Positions 9,534 to 18,884 of a DNA stretch of 58,955 nucleotides are shown piece after piece (within the stretch, counting starts at the first letter, position 1; each line of letters begins with the position of its first letter). Source of the DNA: Verrucomicrobiia bacterium (GTDB lineage: Bacteria; Verrucomicrobiota; Verrucomicrobiia; Limisphaerales; JAEYXS01); the NCBI GenBank assembly GCA_036405135.1, contig DASWYF010000052.1, positions 1-58,955 on the forward strand, in the 5' to 3' direction. The position numbers and the translations under genes are program-made. The notes beneath the pieces were generated by a model. The model did no database searches, was not told where the DNA came from, and saw nothing but the letters and a program-made list of their open reading frames with translations.

Positions 9534-9821
9534 ATGGCTGCTGTAATATTTTCCGCGCAAGCTGAGGAGGATTTGGCGTCGATCACGGATTACATTGCTG
9601 CTGACAATCCCGATGCGGCTTTAAATCTGCTGAGTGAAATCCAAACCAAAGTCTTCCTTTATAGTCGCACCCCAGAATTAGGGAAGAAGGCGGATCATTT
9701 GAGAGCGGGACTGCGTTACTTCATCAAGGGTAACTATTTGATCTTCTATCGTTCTAACAAAGGGGTGCTTGAAGTGGTCCGGGTTTTGCACGGAGCGCAA
9801 AACCTGCCGGAACTTTTTTAA
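9534..9821 (+). CDS. RelE/ParE-family toxin
   Basis: 95 residues, typical for the family. It opens with AVIFSAQAEEDLASITDYIAADNPDAAL (beta strand then two helices). It continues with PELGKKADHLRAGLRYFIKGNYLIFYRSNKGVLEVVRVLHGAQNL, where the R-x-x-x-x-x-Y-x-I-x-Y strand pair and the final V-x-R-V-L-H-G-x-x-x-L strand are the ParE/RelE hallmarks. Such toxins poison gyrase (ParE) or cleave mRNA at the ribosome (RelE); sequence alone does not decide which, though the ParD-type partner favours ParE. It forms an operon with the antitoxin upstream. Its stop is only 6 bases from the end of the convergent J-domain gene. Confidence 0.87.
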   Translation: MAAVIFSAQAEEDLASITDYIAADNPDAALNLLSEIQTKVFLYSRTPELGKKADHLRAGLRYFIKGNYLIFYRSNKGVLEVVRVLHGAQNLPELF

Positions 9822-9827
9822 AAGTAT

Positions 9828-10802
9828 CTACCGCGCAGTCACCTGCACCGGAGGCACCGGCTTCGCCACGAACTTGATGTAAGTATTGCGTGCCGGGCCT
9901 TGGCCCCAGATGGGTTCGCCATGCCAGTCAGCGCCCATGACGAACTTCATGAATCCAGGGCCTTCAGACCACATGCGATTCTGCGGGATCAGTTGCACAG
10001 GTTGTCCGGTCAAGTCGCGTTCTTTGATGAACTGGCTGACTTGTTCCAAGTTATCCATGCTGGTCCAACGTCCGTCCTTGGAGGAAGAGACGAAGCTGAC
10101 GGTCTTGTTCGTGGTCATGCCGGCCACGCCGAAGAAGAGGGCATCATTCCAGCGGAAGCGGTTTTTCACGGGATTGAAAACGAGCCAGTCACCTTCGCGC
10201 AGAGTGAGGTTAACTTCTTCTGTGCAGGCACCGAAACGATCGGCAACCGTCTTGCGCTGGCTGTCCGGCACGAGCTTGCCGTTATGCCAGATCTCGGCCA
10301 CGAAGCATTCGGTGGCGAGGCAAATCTTATGTGCGATGACCGGGCCGGGCGGTTCGGGTGGCTTTGGTGTGGCAATGGGAGTTGAGGAAGCATTCGCAGC
10401 AGGTGAAGTCTTATTGCCCAACCACTTTTGCTGCCAGGCAATGCCAGCGGCAGCGATGACCACGATCAAGGCCAGCGCCAAGCCCCAGACTTTGAAGCCG
10501 GAAGATTTTGTGGCGGCGGCTTCGTAAGCAGTTTCAGGTTCGGGATGCGGCTCGGCTTCGGGCTCGGATTTGCCTTCAAAGGCGGCCTGTTCCTCGGCCA
10601 CTTTACGTGCCTGCATGATGCGTTGATAGGCAGCATTGATGTCCCGCAAGGTCTCATCCGCCGCCCGCTTCTCCTCGGCATCATGGCCGAACTGGTCCGG
10701 GTGCCAGCGTTTGACCAGTTCGCGATAAAGTTTCTGCAGGTCAGCGGTGCTGATGTCGGCGTGGGTACCGAGTTTCTCGTATGCTTTGGCCAATTCGTCC
10801 AT
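9828..10802 (-). CDS. Membrane-anchored J-domain (DnaJ-like) protein
   Basis: 324 residues. The first 65 or so form a J domain: ADLQKLYRELVKRWHPDQFG with the essential HPD at residues 34-36, then AADETLRDINAAYQRIMQA. This would stimulate an Hsp70 partner. An acidic, proline-rich linker (about 75-95) precedes one transmembrane helix, VWGLALALIVVIAAAGIAW. A second Pro/Thr-rich linker leads to a C-terminal domain of about 170 residues with two cysteines in CLATECFV and a tryptophan-rich end. That domain was not recognised. The membrane segment implies the J domain is cytoplasmic and the C-terminal domain periplasmic. Client unknown. Confidence 0.8.
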   Translation of the reverse strand: MDELAKAYEKLGTHADISTADLQKLYRELVKRWHPDQFGHDAEEKRAADETLRDINAAYQRIMQARKVAEEQAAFEGKSEPEAEPHPEPETAYEAAATKSSGFKVWGLALALIVVIAAAGIAWQQKWLGNKTSPAANASSTPIATPKPPEPPGPVIAHKICLATECFVAEIWHNGKLVPDSQRKTVADRFGACTEEVNLTLREGDWLVFNPVKNRFRWNDALFFGVAGMTTNKTVSFVSSSKDGRWTSMDNLEQVSQFIKERDLTGQPVQLIPQNRMWSEGPGFMKFVMGADWHGEPIWGQGPARNTYIKFVAKPVPPVQVTAR

Positions 10803-10973
10803 GCGTCATGTCCTCCTCAAAAAAGGGCAGAGGTAAAACTATTTGAGTAACACCGGAAGGCGCATTCTGGTCAAGGTCATTTGGCGCTTTTGATTACGTA
10901 AAGACGCGTATTCAGCGGAGGTGGCATACAATCCCATTGTCGCACCTGAGGTTATGCATTAACGTATGCTGAA

Positions 10974-11879
10974 ATGCTGGCAGACAGAGATTACATGCGT
11001 GAACCGGCCCGGTCTGAGCCCATGCGGCTGACGACCAAGCTGATCATTGCCAATGTGGCCTGTTTCGTGATCTTCAACATCTTCGCCGACATCTCCCAAA
11101 ATCCGGGCTTGAGGAACGTCCTGTATCTGAGCCGGGAAGGATTGATGAGCGGTTACGTCTGGCAACTGCTGACCTTCCAGTTTCTCCATGGCGGCCTGTT
11201 GCATCTGGTATTCAACTGCCTGGCTATTTACTCCTTTGGACGGATGGTGGAGGAGCGGATGTCAGGAAAACGATTCCTGCAACTCTACCTGACGGCAGGC
11301 GTGCTGGGCGGAATGGCTCAGATCTTGGGTGGCCTGGTTTTCAAGAGTTTTGCCGGCCCGCTGGTAGGTGCTTCAGCGGGAGTGTTTGTTTTGGTCAGCG
11401 CGTTCGCCCTGATGTTCTGGTATCAACGGTTCAAAGTTTTGCTGTTCTTTTTCATCCCTGTGGAGCTGTCCGGGCGTATCGTGTTCTGGGCTGCTTTGAT
11501 CATGTCCTTGATCGGCATGACGGCTTCTCTAATAGTCAAAACGGAGGGGTCGCAAGTCGCCCATCTCGCACATCTGGGCGGATTTTTCACGGTATTCCTT
11601 TTCATGAACCGCTACGGTGAACAGGTGACTCCCGCAGGCTGGATATCGCGGCGAGCAGCGTCCCGGCCAGCACCGACATTGGTCAATGCTGGCAATAAAC
11701 CGTCAAGCTGGCGCACACCCCCGGCCGAGGTTACCGTGGAGGAAGAGCCGACGGCTGATTTCATCAGCAAAGAAGTCGATCCTATCCTCGACAAAATCTC
11801 TCAAAAAGGCATCCACAGCCTGACGGATCAAGAGCGCAAGATTCTCGAAAAAGCGCGTTCCAAGATGGCGAAAAAGTGA
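10974..11879 (+). CDS. Rhomboid-family intramembrane serine protease
   Basis: 301 residues with about six hydrophobic segments. The rhomboid landmarks are present: FLHGGLLHLVFNCLAIYSFG (H-G-x-x-H-x-x-x-N), the catalytic serine in GPLVGASAGVF (S134, G-x-S-x-G) and the catalytic histidine in VAHLAHLGGFF (H200). The dyad is intact, so an active protease is likely. The last 90 residues are soluble and charged, ending in DPILDKISQKGIHSLTDQERKILEKARSKM, a tail seen in many bacterial rhomboid proteins. Starts at 10974, 10995 and 11022 are all possible; AGAGA upstream of 10995 slightly favours that one. Confidence 0.9.
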   Translation: MLADRDYMREPARSEPMRLTTKLIIANVACFVIFNIFADISQNPGLRNVLYLSREGLMSGYVWQLLTFQFLHGGLLHLVFNCLAIYSFGRMVEERMSGKRFLQLYLTAGVLGGMAQILGGLVFKSFAGPLVGASAGVFVLVSAFALMFWYQRFKVLLFFFIPVELSGRIVFWAALIMSLIGMTASLIVKTEGSQVAHLAHLGGFFTVFLFMNRYGEQVTPAGWISRRAASRPAPTLVNAGNKPSSWRTPPAEVTVEEEPTADFISKEVDPILDKISQKGIHSLTDQERKILEKARSKMAKK

Positions 11880-12026
11880 GGAACCGTTGAATGGTTAAAA
11901 GGGTGATCCGTTAAACGAGTTCACAATTTGACGATTTAGCGCTTTTAACGTCCTTCACTGATTTCCTTGTCCGCTGCACTTTTCTCTTTTGCCTGCGCTA
12001 CCACGCGGTAGGATTTCACCCGCTTT

Positions 12027-13361
12027 ATGATTACGCGTTATTCGCGCCCGGACATGCGGGCCATTTGGACCGACGAAAACAAGCTCAAGATCTGGCTCCA
12101 GATCGAACTGCTCGCCAGCGAGGCGTTGGTGGCGGAAGGCGTCGTGCCCAAGAAAGATTTCGCCAAGATGAAGGCGGGCGCGGACCTGTGCTTTGCAGAT
12201 ACGAAAGCGCTCGTGGAACGCCAGAAGGAACTCGAGAAGACGCTGAATCACGACGTCATCGGTTTCACCACGGCCGTCGCGGAGAAGATCAATGATCAGG
12301 CCAGCCGCTGGTTGCACTTCGGCCTCACCAGCTCGGACATCGTGGACACCGCCTTTGCCGTGCAGATGGTGCAGAGCGCGGACATCCTGATCAAGGACGT
12401 GAAGATCGTGCGCGAATCCATCGCCAAGCGCGCGAAGGAGCACATGCTCACCCCGTGCATCGGCCGCAGCCATGGCATCCATGGTGAGCCGACCACGTTC
12501 GGCCTCAAGCTCGCGCTGATGTATGATGAATTTGGCCGCGCCTTGGAACGCCTTGAACGTATCCGCGAAGTCTCCGCGCTCGGCAAGTTGAGCGGCGCGG
12601 TCGGCACGAACGCGCATCTCTCTCCGAAGGTAGAAGCCTATGTGTGCAAGAAACTCGGCCTTAAGCCTGCGCCCATCGCCACGCAAGTAGTGCAACGTGA
12701 TATCCATGCGGAATACATGAGCGCGCTGGCGCTCATCGCCGCGAGCATCGAGCGTTGGGCGGTGGAGTTCCGTCATCTGCAACGCACGGAAGTGCTGGAA
12801 GCCGAAGAGCCGTTCACCAAGGGCCAGAAAGGCAGCAGCGCCATGCCGCATAAGCGCAATCCCATTACATGGGAACGCCTCACCGGTTTGGCCCGCGTCA
12901 TCCGCAGCAACTCGATTGCCGCTCTCGAAAACGTCGCCCTCTGGCACGAACGCGATATCTCGCACAGCAGCGTGGAGCGCATCATTTTCCCGGATTCCTG
13001 CACGCTCCTCGATTACATGTTCGGTCTGCTCACGCGCATGATGGACGGCCTGAACGTCTATCCCGAGAACATGAAGAAGAACCTGGGCCTGAGCCTAGGC
13101 ATGTGGAATAGCCAGACCGTTCTCCTCGCGCTCATCCGCAAGGGACTGACGCGTGAAGATGCGTATGGCCTCGTCCAGCGCAACGCCATGAAGACGTGGG
13201 AAGTGAAGCACGCCGGTCGCGATGACGCCGATTTCCTCGAAGTGCTGAAAGCCGATCCCGATGTGGCCAAGCACTTCAAGAAGGGCGAGTTGGAAAAACT
13301 TTGCTCCCTCGACTTCCACATGAAGGAAGTGAAAGCGCGGTTTAAGACGGTGGGATTGTAA
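12027..13361 (+). CDS. purB: Adenylosuccinate lyase
   Basis: Cleaves SAICAR and adenylosuccinate, releasing fumarate, in purine synthesis. 444 residues. The start MITRYSRPDMRAIWTDENKLKIWLQIE matches the family. HFGLTSSDIVDTAF carries the first active-site segment and IGRSHGIHGEPTTFG the second. The fumarase/aspartase superfamily signature GSSAMPHKRNP lies at about 269-279, and ERDISHSSVERI follows. All key residues are present. It stands alone, with guaB of the same purine pathway about 3 kb away on the other strand. Confidence 0.96.
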   Translation: MITRYSRPDMRAIWTDENKLKIWLQIELLASEALVAEGVVPKKDFAKMKAGADLCFADTKALVERQKELEKTLNHDVIGFTTAVAEKINDQASRWLHFGLTSSDIVDTAFAVQMVQSADILIKDVKIVRESIAKRAKEHMLTPCIGRSHGIHGEPTTFGLKLALMYDEFGRALERLERIREVSALGKLSGAVGTNAHLSPKVEAYVCKKLGLKPAPIATQVVQRDIHAEYMSALALIAASIERWAVEFRHLQRTEVLEAEEPFTKGQKGSSAMPHKRNPITWERLTGLARVIRSNSIAALENVALWHERDISHSSVERIIFPDSCTLLDYMFGLLTRMMDGLNVYPENMKKNLGLSLGMWNSQTVLLALIRKGLTREDAYGLVQRNAMKTWEVKHAGRDDADFLEVLKADPDVAKHFKKGELEKLCSLDFHMKEVKARFKTVGL

Positions 13362-13481
13362 GCTGGTTGCACCAGGGGCTTATAGAGGAATGCCGCTTGG
13401 TCGGACCGCGGGACTGTGCCCCGCAGTCCGCAAGGAAGCTCCACAAGAGTGTTGGAATATTTCCACCGCTTGTGTCATCCT

Positions 13482-14072
13482 ATGAGTGTGATCAAAGCCG
13501 CCCTTTACATCTCGTTGCTTATCGGCGCCATCGGCTTCGCAGCCTGCAGCCAAGCGGAAGACAAGACGGTGTCGTCCACCACGACAACCAACGCTCCCCA
13601 GCCTGCCATGAAAACTGACGCCAAGACCGCCGGAACCAATGCCGCTCCCGCCAAAGTCGTGAAGACAGAGGAAGAATGGCGCAAGCAACTCACGCCGGAG
13701 CAGTATCATGTTTTGCGCATGGCGGGCACGGAACGCGCCTTCGGCGCGGCGTATGAGGAGTTCAAGAAACAAGGCGGTGGCACGTATTACTGCGCGGGTT
13801 GCAATGCCGAGCTGTTCTCCTCAAAAGAGAAGTTTGATTCTCACTGCGGCTGGCCCTCCTTCTACGACCCGGCGAATGCCAAAAATGTGAAGACGCGCGC
13901 GGACATGGCTCACGGCATGGTCCGCACGGAAGTGCTCTGCGCGGTTTGCGATGGTCACCTCGGTCATGTCTTCAAGGGAGAGGGTTTCAAGACGCCTACG
14001 GATCTGCGTTATTGTATCAATGGCGTGTCCTTGAAGTTCGTGCCATTCGCGGACGATGGGAAAAAGAAATAG
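13482..14072 (+). CDS. msrB: Peptide-methionine (R)-S-oxide reductase, lipoprotein
   Basis: Reduces methionine-R-sulfoxide in proteins. The ATG at 13482 gives a lipoprotein signal [22 protein letters not shown], with lipobox G-F-A-A-C and the cysteine at residue 22. A Thr/Ala-rich spacer then leads to the MsrB domain: [17 protein letters not shown], zinc pairs YYCAGC and [17 protein letters not shown], and the catalytic cysteine C178 in [11 protein letters not shown]. 196 residues. Lipid anchoring suggests repair of oxidised envelope proteins outside the cytoplasm. The upstream extension to 13416 is rejected because it breaks the signal peptide. Confidence 0.93.
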   Translation: MSVIKAALYISLLIGAIGFAACSQAEDKTVSSTTTTNAPQPAMKTDAKTAGTNAAPAKVVKTEEEWRKQLTPEQYHVLRMAGTERAFGAAYEEFKKQGGGTYYCAGCNAELFSSKEKFDSHCGWPSFYDPANAKNVKTRADMAHGMVRTEVLCAVCDGHLGHVFKGEGFKTPTDLRYCINGVSLKFVPFADDGKKK

Positions 14073-14255
14073 CCGAGCGATGGACTGTCCTGCGCAAACC
14101 GTCAAGCGCCCTCTCGTTTCCCTCAAAAGATCAGCCACATCACCAAAGGTTTGGTTTGGCAAAATGCCCCTCCTACAACATTAAGGCTTGAAGATAGGTC
14201 CATCACGAGGCTTACCGGTTGAGTTTTCTGCGGCGTGCCCGTAAGGTGACTCAAT

Positions 14256-14876
14256 ATGTTGCCCAAGTTATTGGCGCATGGTGGCGTCATGTTGTGGTTG
14301 ATCTTGATGGCTAGCGCGGTGGCCCTCGCTGTGGTCATCGAGCGCCTGCTGCATTATCACCGTGCGCAGATCAATTCGACGGAGTTCCTCATCGGCGTAA
14401 AAAACGTGCTGAAGCGCGATAACGTGGTGGAGGCGCTCTCCATCTGTGATGCGACGCCGGGACCGGTGGCGCGTCTGGTGAAGGCGGCCATCTTGGCGCG
14501 AGATCGCGGTCGTGATGGTGTGCGTGAATCTTTGGAAGAGGCGGGGTTGATGGAGGTGCCGCGGCTGGAGCAGAAGTTGAACTTGCTGGCGACGATCGCG
14601 CAGATCAGTCCTTTGATGGGGTTGCTGGGGACGGTGATGGGTTTCATCCGCATTTACATGGTGATGGAAGAGCAAGGGCAGTATGCGCAGGGCGGACTGC
14701 TCTCCGGCGGTATCTGGCAGGCGCTGATCTGCACGGCGGCGGGATTGGCCGTCTCGATCATCGCGTATGCGGCTTACAATTATCTGGTGAGCCGGGTGAA
14801 CTCCATCGTGCTGGACATGGAGAAGACGTCCACGGAAGTGTTGAACCTGGTCACGGATCCTAACGCGCGTCACTGA
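14256..14876 (+). CDS. MotA/TolQ/ExbB proton channel protein
   Basis: 206 residues with a first transmembrane helix at about 8-26 and two more after residue 110. The conserved loop and helix segment NLLATIAQISPLMGLLGTVMGFI is the MotA/TolQ/ExbB signature, and GGIWQALICTAAGLAVSIIAYAAYNYLVSRVN is the third helix. With the ExbD-like protein it would form a proton-driven motor complex in the inner membrane. AAGGTG lies 7 bases before the ATG. The next gene overlaps by one base, and the cluster continues with a TonB-like protein, so energy transfer to the outer membrane is the likely role. No TonB-dependent receptor is in the window. Confidence 0.92.
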   Translation: MLPKLLAHGGVMLWLILMASAVALAVVIERLLHYHRAQINSTEFLIGVKNVLKRDNVVEALSICDATPGPVARLVKAAILARDRGRDGVRESLEEAGLMEVPRLEQKLNLLATIAQISPLMGLLGTVMGFIRIYMVMEEQGQYAQGGLLSGGIWQALICTAAGLAVSIIAYAAYNYLVSRVNSIVLDMEKTSTEVLNLVTDPNARH

Positions 14877-15340
14877 TGAAGTTTCCCCGCCAGCTCAGGC
14901 CGTTTCGCGGGTCGTTTGATTTCGCGCCTTACGCGGGCGTGTTCTTCATCTTCATTTTGTTCGTCGTGTTGCAGTCGTCGATGATCTATCAGCCGGGTGT
15001 GCAGGTGGATTTGCCGAAGGCGGAAGGGTTGCCGGGTATCAATGGACCGGTGCTGGTGGCGGTGGTGGATGCGAGCGGGCAGATCTTTTACGATAACCAG
15101 ATCATCGAGGAGAAGGCTTTGCAGACGGCCCTTCGCGCGGAGTTGCGACGAATAGGAAGGACCGTGACGCTCATCATCCAAGCAGATGGAAATGTGAAGT
15201 ATGAGCAACTCGTGCATCTGAGCACGCTGGCGCGTGAAGCGGGGATCGAGAAGGCTTTGCTGGCGACCCGGCCTGCCGCCGAAGTGCAACCGGCACCCGT
15301 GACGGTGAGCACGAACAAAGCGAAAACGAAGCAGCCATGA
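14876..15340 (+). CDS. ExbD/TolR biopolymer transport protein
   Basis: 154 residues. A short cytoplasmic N-terminus precedes one transmembrane helix, FDFAPYAGVFFIFILFVVLQSSMIY. The aspartate usually found at the start of this helix (DFxP/DVxL) appears here as FDFAPY. The periplasmic domain follows with VDLPKAEG, LVAVVDASGQIFYDNQIIEE and VTLIIQADGNVKYEQLVHLSTLAREAGIEK, matching ExbD/TolR. The last 20 residues are a basic tail. It overlaps the upstream ExbB-like gene by one base and the downstream TonB-like gene by four, implying coupled translation. Confidence 0.9.
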   Translation: MKFPRQLRPFRGSFDFAPYAGVFFIFILFVVLQSSMIYQPGVQVDLPKAEGLPGINGPVLVAVVDASGQIFYDNQIIEEKALQTALRAELRRIGRTVTLIIQADGNVKYEQLVHLSTLAREAGIEKALLATRPAAEVQPAPVTVSTNKAKTKQP

Positions 15341-16143
15341 TCGCGGACGAGCCAACGTGGTCGCGAGCGCGCTGGATGCGCGTGATCGCGGTGCTGTTCG
15401 CGGGGCAATTGTTTCTGGCGTGGGCCTTGGCGGAGCGGGCGGTGAAGCCTGTTCGTGAAGCTAAGTTTGGCGCACCGGTGGCATTGCTTACGTTGCCTTC
15501 CGCGAACTTGGCGATCCAAAACCATCCTGAGGTGGCGGGTGCGACGTTGTTTGCGCTCGTCGATCCGCGCGGTTTTTCGGGCAAGGCGTGGTTGCGATCC
15601 GAATCACGCGAGACGCCGTTGACGGATTGGAAGGAGCCGGAGTTTTTTCTCGCGGCGAATCCCGATCGATTGGGATTACCCTTCCAACGCTTCATTCAGA
15701 CGAACGCGCCAAAGCTCACCAGCGCGGCCATCATCCCTGTTTTCCAACAAACACCCATAAATCTTCCTCCTGTTTTGCCTCCGGACCAATCCTCCTTCGT
15801 TGTGCTTGGCGAACTGGCCCAGCGCAAGCTGCTCGAAGCTCCCGGCATCCCGCTCGTGCCGCTGGCGGGTGCGTTGCGCTCCACGCAAGTCACCATCGCC
15901 GTGGACGCCTCGGGCGAGGTCTTCAGCGCGGTCGTCGAGCGCACCAGCGATGACGCCACCGCCGATCAACAAGCGCTCGAAGCCGCCCGGCAACTCGCGC
16001 TCGAGTATGCGCGCAAACTCCGTTTCGCACCCTCGCCCACGCGCAAGCCCGGCAGTGCCATCGGTGCGGACCTCACGTGGGGCACGGTCAGTTTTCGTTG
16101 GCAGACCACCGCGCCATCCCTCATCAAACCCGATTTGAAATGA
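15337..16143 (+). CDS. TonB-like energy transducer protein
   Basis: 268 residues. A membrane anchor near the N-terminus (WMRVIAVLFAGQLFLAWALAE) is followed by a linker of about 120 residues and a C-terminal domain: QVTIAVDASGEVFSAVVERTSDDATADQQALEAARQLALEYARKLRFAPSP. This has the V-x-x-D-x-x-G-x-V pattern and the paired alanine helix of TonB C-terminal domains. The classic Pro-Glu/Pro-Lys linker is weak, so the assignment rests on the domain and on sitting directly after the ExbB and ExbD genes with a 4-base overlap. It may link the motor to an outer-membrane partner. Confidence 0.72.
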   Translation: MIADEPTWSRARWMRVIAVLFAGQLFLAWALAERAVKPVREAKFGAPVALLTLPSANLAIQNHPEVAGATLFALVDPRGFSGKAWLRSESRETPLTDWKEPEFFLAANPDRLGLPFQRFIQTNAPKLTSAAIIPVFQQTPINLPPVLPPDQSSFVVLGELAQRKLLEAPGIPLVPLAGALRSTQVTIAVDASGEVFSAVVERTSDDATADQQALEAARQLALEYARKLRFAPSPTRKPGSAIGADLTWGTVSFRWQTTAPSLIKPDLK

Positions 16144-16364
16144 GCGCTGATCTCCTCATCTTTGCTTACGTGGCGCTCACGCTCGGCGCGCTCTGTCTCA
16201 TCGGCCTTTACTACGAGCGACGCGAGGAGAGCTTCCAACCCTCGCCCAGCAAGGACCACATCTTCCGCTGCGAGAAATGCGCCTTCGTCTACACCGATGA
16301 CGAAGACACCGACCTCTCCCGCTGCCCGCAGTGCGGCAAGATGAACGAACCGATGGAGTTTTAA
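16140..16364 (+). CDS. Small membrane protein with zinc-ribbon tail
   Basis: 74 residues from an ATG that overlaps the stop of the TonB-like gene. The N-terminus is one transmembrane helix (LLIFAYVALTLGALCLIGLYYE). The soluble part carries two C-x-x-C pairs, FRCEKCAFVYTDDEDTDLSRCPQCGKMN, a rubredoxin/zinc-ribbon layout. Position and overlap place it in the ExbB-ExbD-TonB-like transcript. Its function is not known; metal sensing or a structural role in the complex are guesses. Confidence 0.75.
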   Translation: MSADLLIFAYVALTLGALCLIGLYYERREESFQPSPSKDHIFRCEKCAFVYTDDEDTDLSRCPQCGKMNEPMEF

Positions 16365-16410
16365 CTCCTCGCAGCCGACGACGTGAGGAGGCGGAACTAA
16401 CCGCCCACCC

Positions 16411-17982
16411 CTACTCCTTCGTCCCGCTCTTCACCTCGATCACATCGTGCGGGGCCGCTTCCTTCTGGCCTGCCGGACTCACGCGGATGTAACGCGCCTT
16501 GCTGCGCAATTGCTCCAACGTCCCCGCGCCCAGATAACCCATGCCTGACTGGATGCCGCCGATCAACTGCGTCAGCACGCTATCCACCGAGCCGGACACT
16601 TCTTTGAGCGCTTCCACGCCCTCGGCCGCCACCTTGCGCGTCTTATCCGCCGTGTGACCGTAACGCGCCGCGGAACCCGCCTTCATCGCCGCGATGCTCC
16701 CCATGCCGCGATACTGCTTATAAAGTTTCCCGCTGATCTCGATGATATTTCCCGGTGCCTCCGGGCAACCCGCCAGCAACCCGCCGCAGATCACCGATTG
16801 CGCCAGCGTCAGCGCCTTCACGATATCGCCCGACTTCGTGATGCCGCCATCCGCAATGATCGAGACGCCCAATTTCTTCGCCGCCTGCGAACAGATGTAG
16901 AGCGCCGTAAGCTGCGGGATACCCACGCCCGCCACGATGCGCGTCGTGCAAATTGATCCCGGCCCCTGCCCCACCTTGATCACATTCGCGCCCGCCTCCG
17001 CCAGGAACGCCACGCCACTTGCGCTCGTCACGTTACCCGCGATGATCGCCAGCTTCGGGAACGCGCCCCGCACCAGCTTCACCGTCTCACCCACACCCTT
17101 GCTATGACCATGCGCCGTGGACACCGCCACCGCATCCACCCCACGTTCCACCAGCGCGCCCACGTGATTGATGATGCGTTCGCGATCCAGATCACCGCTG
17201 CTTGAGCGCGGAGCCGAGATCGCCGCGCCGCACAACAGGCGGAAATGACTGTCCCGCGCCGGCTTGAACTGCGCATTCCGCTCCATCGTGATGCGCTCGA
17301 TGTCACTCATCGTGAAGAGCCCGTGCAAGCGATCCTCGCCATCCACCACCAGGAGCTTATGGATACCAGGATTATCCGTGAAAAACTTGTCCGCACGCGC
17401 GATCGGATCCTTCGCCAGCTCCTTCACCGTGATCGTGTGCACTTGCGCGCGAGGCGTGAGCGCTTCGCTCACCTTCCGCTTTGCATAACGCGGCTTCACC
17501 ACATGCCCCGAGAGCAGGCCGATGAGTTTCCCCTGCGCATCCACCACCGGGAACGTGCTGAAATCAAAATGCCGCTTCTCCATCATCTCCAGCACATCAC
17601 CGATGTACTGCTCCGGCGATACCTTGATCGGATCCTGGATCAGCCCATGCACATGATTCTTCACCCGGCTCACCTCGGAGAGCTGCTCCTTCTCCGTCAT
17701 GTTGTAGTGGATCAACCCCAGGCCGCCATTCAGCGCCATGGCGATCGCCATCCGCGCCTCCGTCACCGTATCCATATCAGCGGACACGATCGGGATATGG
17801 AGCTGCAGCCCTTCGGCCAGGTTCGTTTCCAGTTGGGTATCCTTGGGGAGGACATCCGAGTACAACGTGGACAAAGTCACATCATCGTACGTGAGACCGG
17901 TATTGGGGTAAGCGCCGAAGAAAGATTCGGCGGACTGATAAAACTGAGCGTCAAGCGCGGCGATGTCAGACGTAACTGCCAT
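16411..17982 (-). CDS. guaB: Inosine-5'-monophosphate dehydrogenase
   Basis: Oxidises IMP to XMP, the committed step to GMP. 523 residues from the ATG at 17982. The sequence opens with [19 protein letters not shown] and contains [20 protein letters not shown]. Two CBS domains interrupt the barrel (about 115-235). The catalytic loop [20 protein letters not shown] has its cysteine at residue 345, and [16 protein letters not shown] and [10 protein letters not shown] close the active site. The frame stays open to an ATG at 18180 that has a strong AAGGAGG site 9 bases upstream. That extension of 66 residues is low-complexity and derives from repeat DNA, so the shorter start is preferred, but the longer one is not excluded. 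Confidence 0.94.
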   Translation of the reverse strand: MAVTSDIAALDAQFYQSAESFFGAYPNTGLTYDDVTLSTLYSDVLPKDTQLETNLAEGLQLHIPIVSADMDTVTEARMAIAMALNGGLGLIHYNMTEKEQLSEVSRVKNHVHGLIQDPIKVSPEQYIGDVLEMMEKRHFDFSTFPVVDAQGKLIGLLSGHVVKPRYAKRKVSEALTPRAQVHTITVKELAKDPIARADKFFTDNPGIHKLLVVDGEDRLHGLFTMSDIERITMERNAQFKPARDSHFRLLCGAAISAPRSSSGDLDRERIINHVGALVERGVDAVAVSTAHGHSKGVGETVKLVRGAFPKLAIIAGNVTSASGVAFLAEAGANVIKVGQGPGSICTTRIVAGVGIPQLTALYICSQAAKKLGVSIIADGGITKSGDIVKALTLAQSVICGGLLAGCPEAPGNIIEISGKLYKQYRGMGSIAAMKAGSAARYGHTADKTRKVAAEGVEALKEVSGSVDSVLTQLIGGIQSGMGYLGAGTLEQLRSKARYIRVSPAGQKEAAPHDVIEVKSGTKE

Positions 17983-18271
17983 ATACATACATGCAACAGA
18001 CCGGCCCCCCCTGTAAAGTGAGAAACCACCCTGCGCTGGTAAGGACCGGTTCCACCCGGTCCCATACTGAATATGGCGGTAGGGCGACGCTGTCCTCAGC
18101 GCGCCGCTTCTTCCCCAGCCTCCCAAAGAGGCTCTAACCACATGGGCACAGTTCTTCCTTCTTAATTCCAAATTCTTCATTGGAGAAACCCTCCTTAATT
18201 GGGCTTCCAGCCGGGAGATTGTGCCTATTGGATTCCGAATAAACCCGCACAGCTCCCGCTGCTAGTGTTAG

Positions 18272-18300
18272 AAATAACTCACCCCACTAAAAGCGTCAAC
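18272..18300 (-). promoter_or_regulatory. Candidate sigma-70 promoter for guaB
   Basis: On the minus strand TTGACG (18295-18300) is followed after exactly 17 bases by TATTTC (18272-18277). It lies about 290 bases before the preferred guaB start and 90 before the strong AAGGAGG site near 18190. Only sequence resemblance supports it. Confidence 0.4.
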
Positions 18301-18395
18301 TAGAAAAATCAAAAATAGCGCAATAAATTTCATCTGAAACCGCAATTTGTAACGTTATTTACGTAACCGCCTCCCCCGCAACAACTCTCGGAGCA

Positions 18396-18687
18396 CCGAC
18401 CTCCGGTCCGGCGCGTCGAATGTAGCGCACGCATTTTCACCCCGGCGTTTTGGTCGGGGCCTGCGTGCGAGTTACGCGGCATCTTGCCGCGTGTCTCCCA
18501 AGGAGCGCGGCTTTTAAGCCGCTTCAACTTTCAATAGCTTCACCAGCTACGAATCTCCAAACCACTCCCCTCCGCAAGACGCCATTTCCTTCACCCTCGG
18601 CACATGTACGCAAGTGCCGAGGTATTCTACCGATTTCCATGGGCTGACGAGGCACGCGATCCGTGCTGCCGGATTCCAGACGGCAGT
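18396..18687. repeat. Group of short palindromes in the gap between guaB and the SIR2 operon
   Basis: The gene-free stretch 18183-18884 holds several dyads. A unit at 18396-18413 (CCGACCTCCGGTCCGGCG) recurs at 50794-50811. An arm pair CCCCGGCG/TCGGGG lies at 18440-18459. CGCGGCATCTTGCCGCG is at 18475-18491 and GCGGCTTTTAAGCCGC at 18507-18522. A 27-base unit at 18661-18687 differs by one base from 37499-37525. A short frame ending in a helical stretch (REAAEVCRIIRPYLESLLM, stop at 18840) may be gene debris. No other gene is supported here. Confidence 0.75.
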
Positions 18688-18884
18688 CCGCGACGACCGC
18701 CGAAGCCCAATCAGAAACTAGAATCCCAAACCGACCTCCCCACCGCCGGGCGAAAAAAGAAACTCCCCATCGCCGCCCTCCGGGAAGCCGCCGAAGTCTG
18801 CCGCATCATCCGCCCCTACCTAGAATCCCTCCTCATGTAATAATTTCCTACATCTTGGACGGTAGGGCGAGAGTCTTCAAGACC

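Noticed and set aside
18604..18840. 78-codon frame left of the operon
   Set aside because: Mostly repeat-derived; only the last 20 residues look protein-like, so at most debris.
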